Source of the DNA: a virus
DNA length: 29,298 nt
IMG/VR virus record: IMGVR_UViG_3300035701_007086
Coordinates: 1 to 29,298 of that record
Strand: one strand, 5' to 3'
In this document: positions 28,569-29,298 of the stretch, one piece after another
Layout: every line of letters starts with the position of its first letter
Numbering within the stretch: the stretch's first letter is position 1
The notes under the pieces: model-generated
Told to the model about the DNA's origin: nothing
What the model saw: only the letters and a program-made list of their open reading frames with translations
Database searches by the model: none
Made by a program: the position numbers and the translations under genes

Positions 28569-28967
28569 TCAGCGTGGCGGGACGGTGGGATATGTGCTCT
28601 TTGATACAGGACCCATCGGGGGCTGAGCATCCCACCCATCGTTGGGACTCGTGGGACGCTGGTCTGGTCGGAAAGATGCAGGAACCGTTTGTTCACCGCT
28701 CATTTCGAGACTTGCTTCCCCACTTTGGTCCGTGTTCACCTTGGGTGGGGTGTGCATGTTGCCATCCCGGTTGACGGTGGATCTGAGCTTGTCCTCCGTG
28801 GACATTTCGTTGGGGTTCGTCTTGCGGATCTCCATGGCTCGCTCATTATCCGTCTTCTCCATGGACGGGGCGATGATCCCTTCAGAAGTTTTCCTGACGA
28901 CTCCTCCAGGAATGTAGTTTCCACTGAGTGCTGATAATACCGATAGCTTGGCATTGCGCCACCACAT
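28569..28967 (-). CDS. Hypothetical protein, 132 aa, upstream of portal
   Basis: ATG 28967 was chosen (MWWRNAKLSVLSALSGNY) because AAGGGGTGAT lies 6 nt upstream, overlapping the previous gene's stop; a GTG at 28976 is possible but sits inside that SD. The N-terminal 25 residues look like a short amphipathic or membrane-binding helix; the remainder is polar, Pro-rich and probably disordered (KTNPNEMSTEDKLRS, GPVSKSTYPTVPPR). No motif recognised. It ends 16 nt before the portal start, so it is in the portal operon. Confidence 0.6.
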   Translation of the reverse strand: MWWRNAKLSVLSALSGNYIPGGVVRKTSEGIIAPSMEKTDNERAMEIRKTNPNEMSTEDKLRSTVNRDGNMHTPPKVNTDQSGEASLEMSGEQTVPASFRPDQRPTSPNDGWDAQPPMGPVSKSTYPTVPPR

Positions 28968-28972
28968 ATCGA

Positions 28973-29278
28973 TCACCCCTTGGGCCGTTCGTCGTGATCT
29001 CGTGGGAACGCATCCTGGATGAGCTCGTCGAGCAGCTTGTCGATGTTGAAACCTTTCTTCGGGCGGACCTCGGCGATCAGGGCCTCCTCATTGGACCTGC
29101 CATCCTTGAAGGCGGCATCATCTCGCTTATCCTCCAACATGGATTCCCTCGACTCATCCTTGATCTTCGAGGAGGAGGCATCCCTCAATCTCTTCTCCGT
29201 GGAATCGTCGTTTCCGACCTCGTGCCTCTCCAGCCTCGATCCATCGAGGATCTCTCCGATGAGGGCCTCGACGTTCAT
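28973..29278 (-). CDS. Hypothetical charged helical protein, possibly cut by the window edge
   Basis: At least 101 aa from ATG 29278 (MNVEALIGEILDGSRLERHE). No clear SD precedes this ATG and the frame stays open to the window end, so the gene may start further upstream. It is strongly charged and helical; STEKRLRDASSSK and ESRESMLEDKRDD resemble the EHTLEDKREG repeats of the protease/scaffold protein. Its stop overlaps the SD of the next gene, so they are coupled. Function unknown; it may be an assembly factor of the same type as the scaffold. Confidence 0.55.
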   Translation of the reverse strand: MNVEALIGEILDGSRLERHEVGNDDSTEKRLRDASSSKIKDESRESMLEDKRDDAAFKDGRSNEEALIAEVRPKKGFNIDKLLDELIQDAFPRDHDERPKG

Positions 29279-29298
29279 GTGCCGGCCTGCGAGTCCGG

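Noticed and set aside
1-29298. tRNA genes and a CRISPR array
   Set aside because: No cloverleaf-type segments or regularly spaced short repeats were found by eye, but a dedicated scan was not possible.

Overview
The window is the head-morphogenesis and adjoining structural module of a large tailed bacteriophage (Caudoviricetes-type, HK97-fold capsid) or prophage. On the minus strand, read from high to low coordinates, the order is portal, prohead protease/scaffold, a second scaffold-like protein, a decoration-like protein and the major capsid protein (MCP), then head/tail-type hypotheticals. A bacterial host is indicated by strong Shine-Dalgarno (SD) sites, intrinsic-type hairpin terminators, a near-consensus sigma70 promoter (TTGACA, 17 bp, TAAAAT) and a lipobox lipoprotein. 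A heptose-type adenylyltransferase hints at, but does not prove, a Gram-negative host. The host species cannot be named from the sequence.

Layout from right to left, all minus strand unless stated. Two small proteins (29278-28569) precede a portal gene (28552-23405) that carries three inteins and a fused DUF559/Vsr-like nuclease domain, and whose last codons lie in a 52-bp IscB-type end remnant. Next is a giant protease/scaffold gene (23255-17790) with one intein that splits a zinc site, 48-nt repeats and a strong internal start. Then come a 717-aa acidic zinc-containing protein, a 205-aa decoration-like protein and the MCP (14838-13984). Below the MCP lies a cassette of three genes (45, 93 and 269 aa) that look like derivatives of the MCP, the prohead protease and the MCP. 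An IS607-like element follows (63-aa ORF, serine recombinase, lipoprotein, TnpB). Below it are a 162-aa protein, an FmdB-type zinc ribbon gene, IscB copy 2, two structural-type proteins and an HldE-like adenylyltransferase. A small plus-strand island (3744-4773) and IscB copy 1 lie before the last four minus-strand genes, the final one running off the left edge.

The core genes fit one virion assembly pathway: portal, protease, scaffold, decoration and capsid. On top of that, the module is crowded with homing or guided nucleases of different types: three DOD (LAGLIDADG) inteins plus one mini-intein, two IscB copies with conserved upstream omega-RNA regions, one TnpB, and a DUF559 domain. The two IscB copies and the solo end sit at gene borders, two at 3' ends and one between an SD and its start codon. 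The stems in the two omega-RNAs covary. The items most worth following are the IscB scar that now encodes the portal C-terminus, the lipoprotein locked inside the IS607 operon, and the capsid/protease-like cassette.
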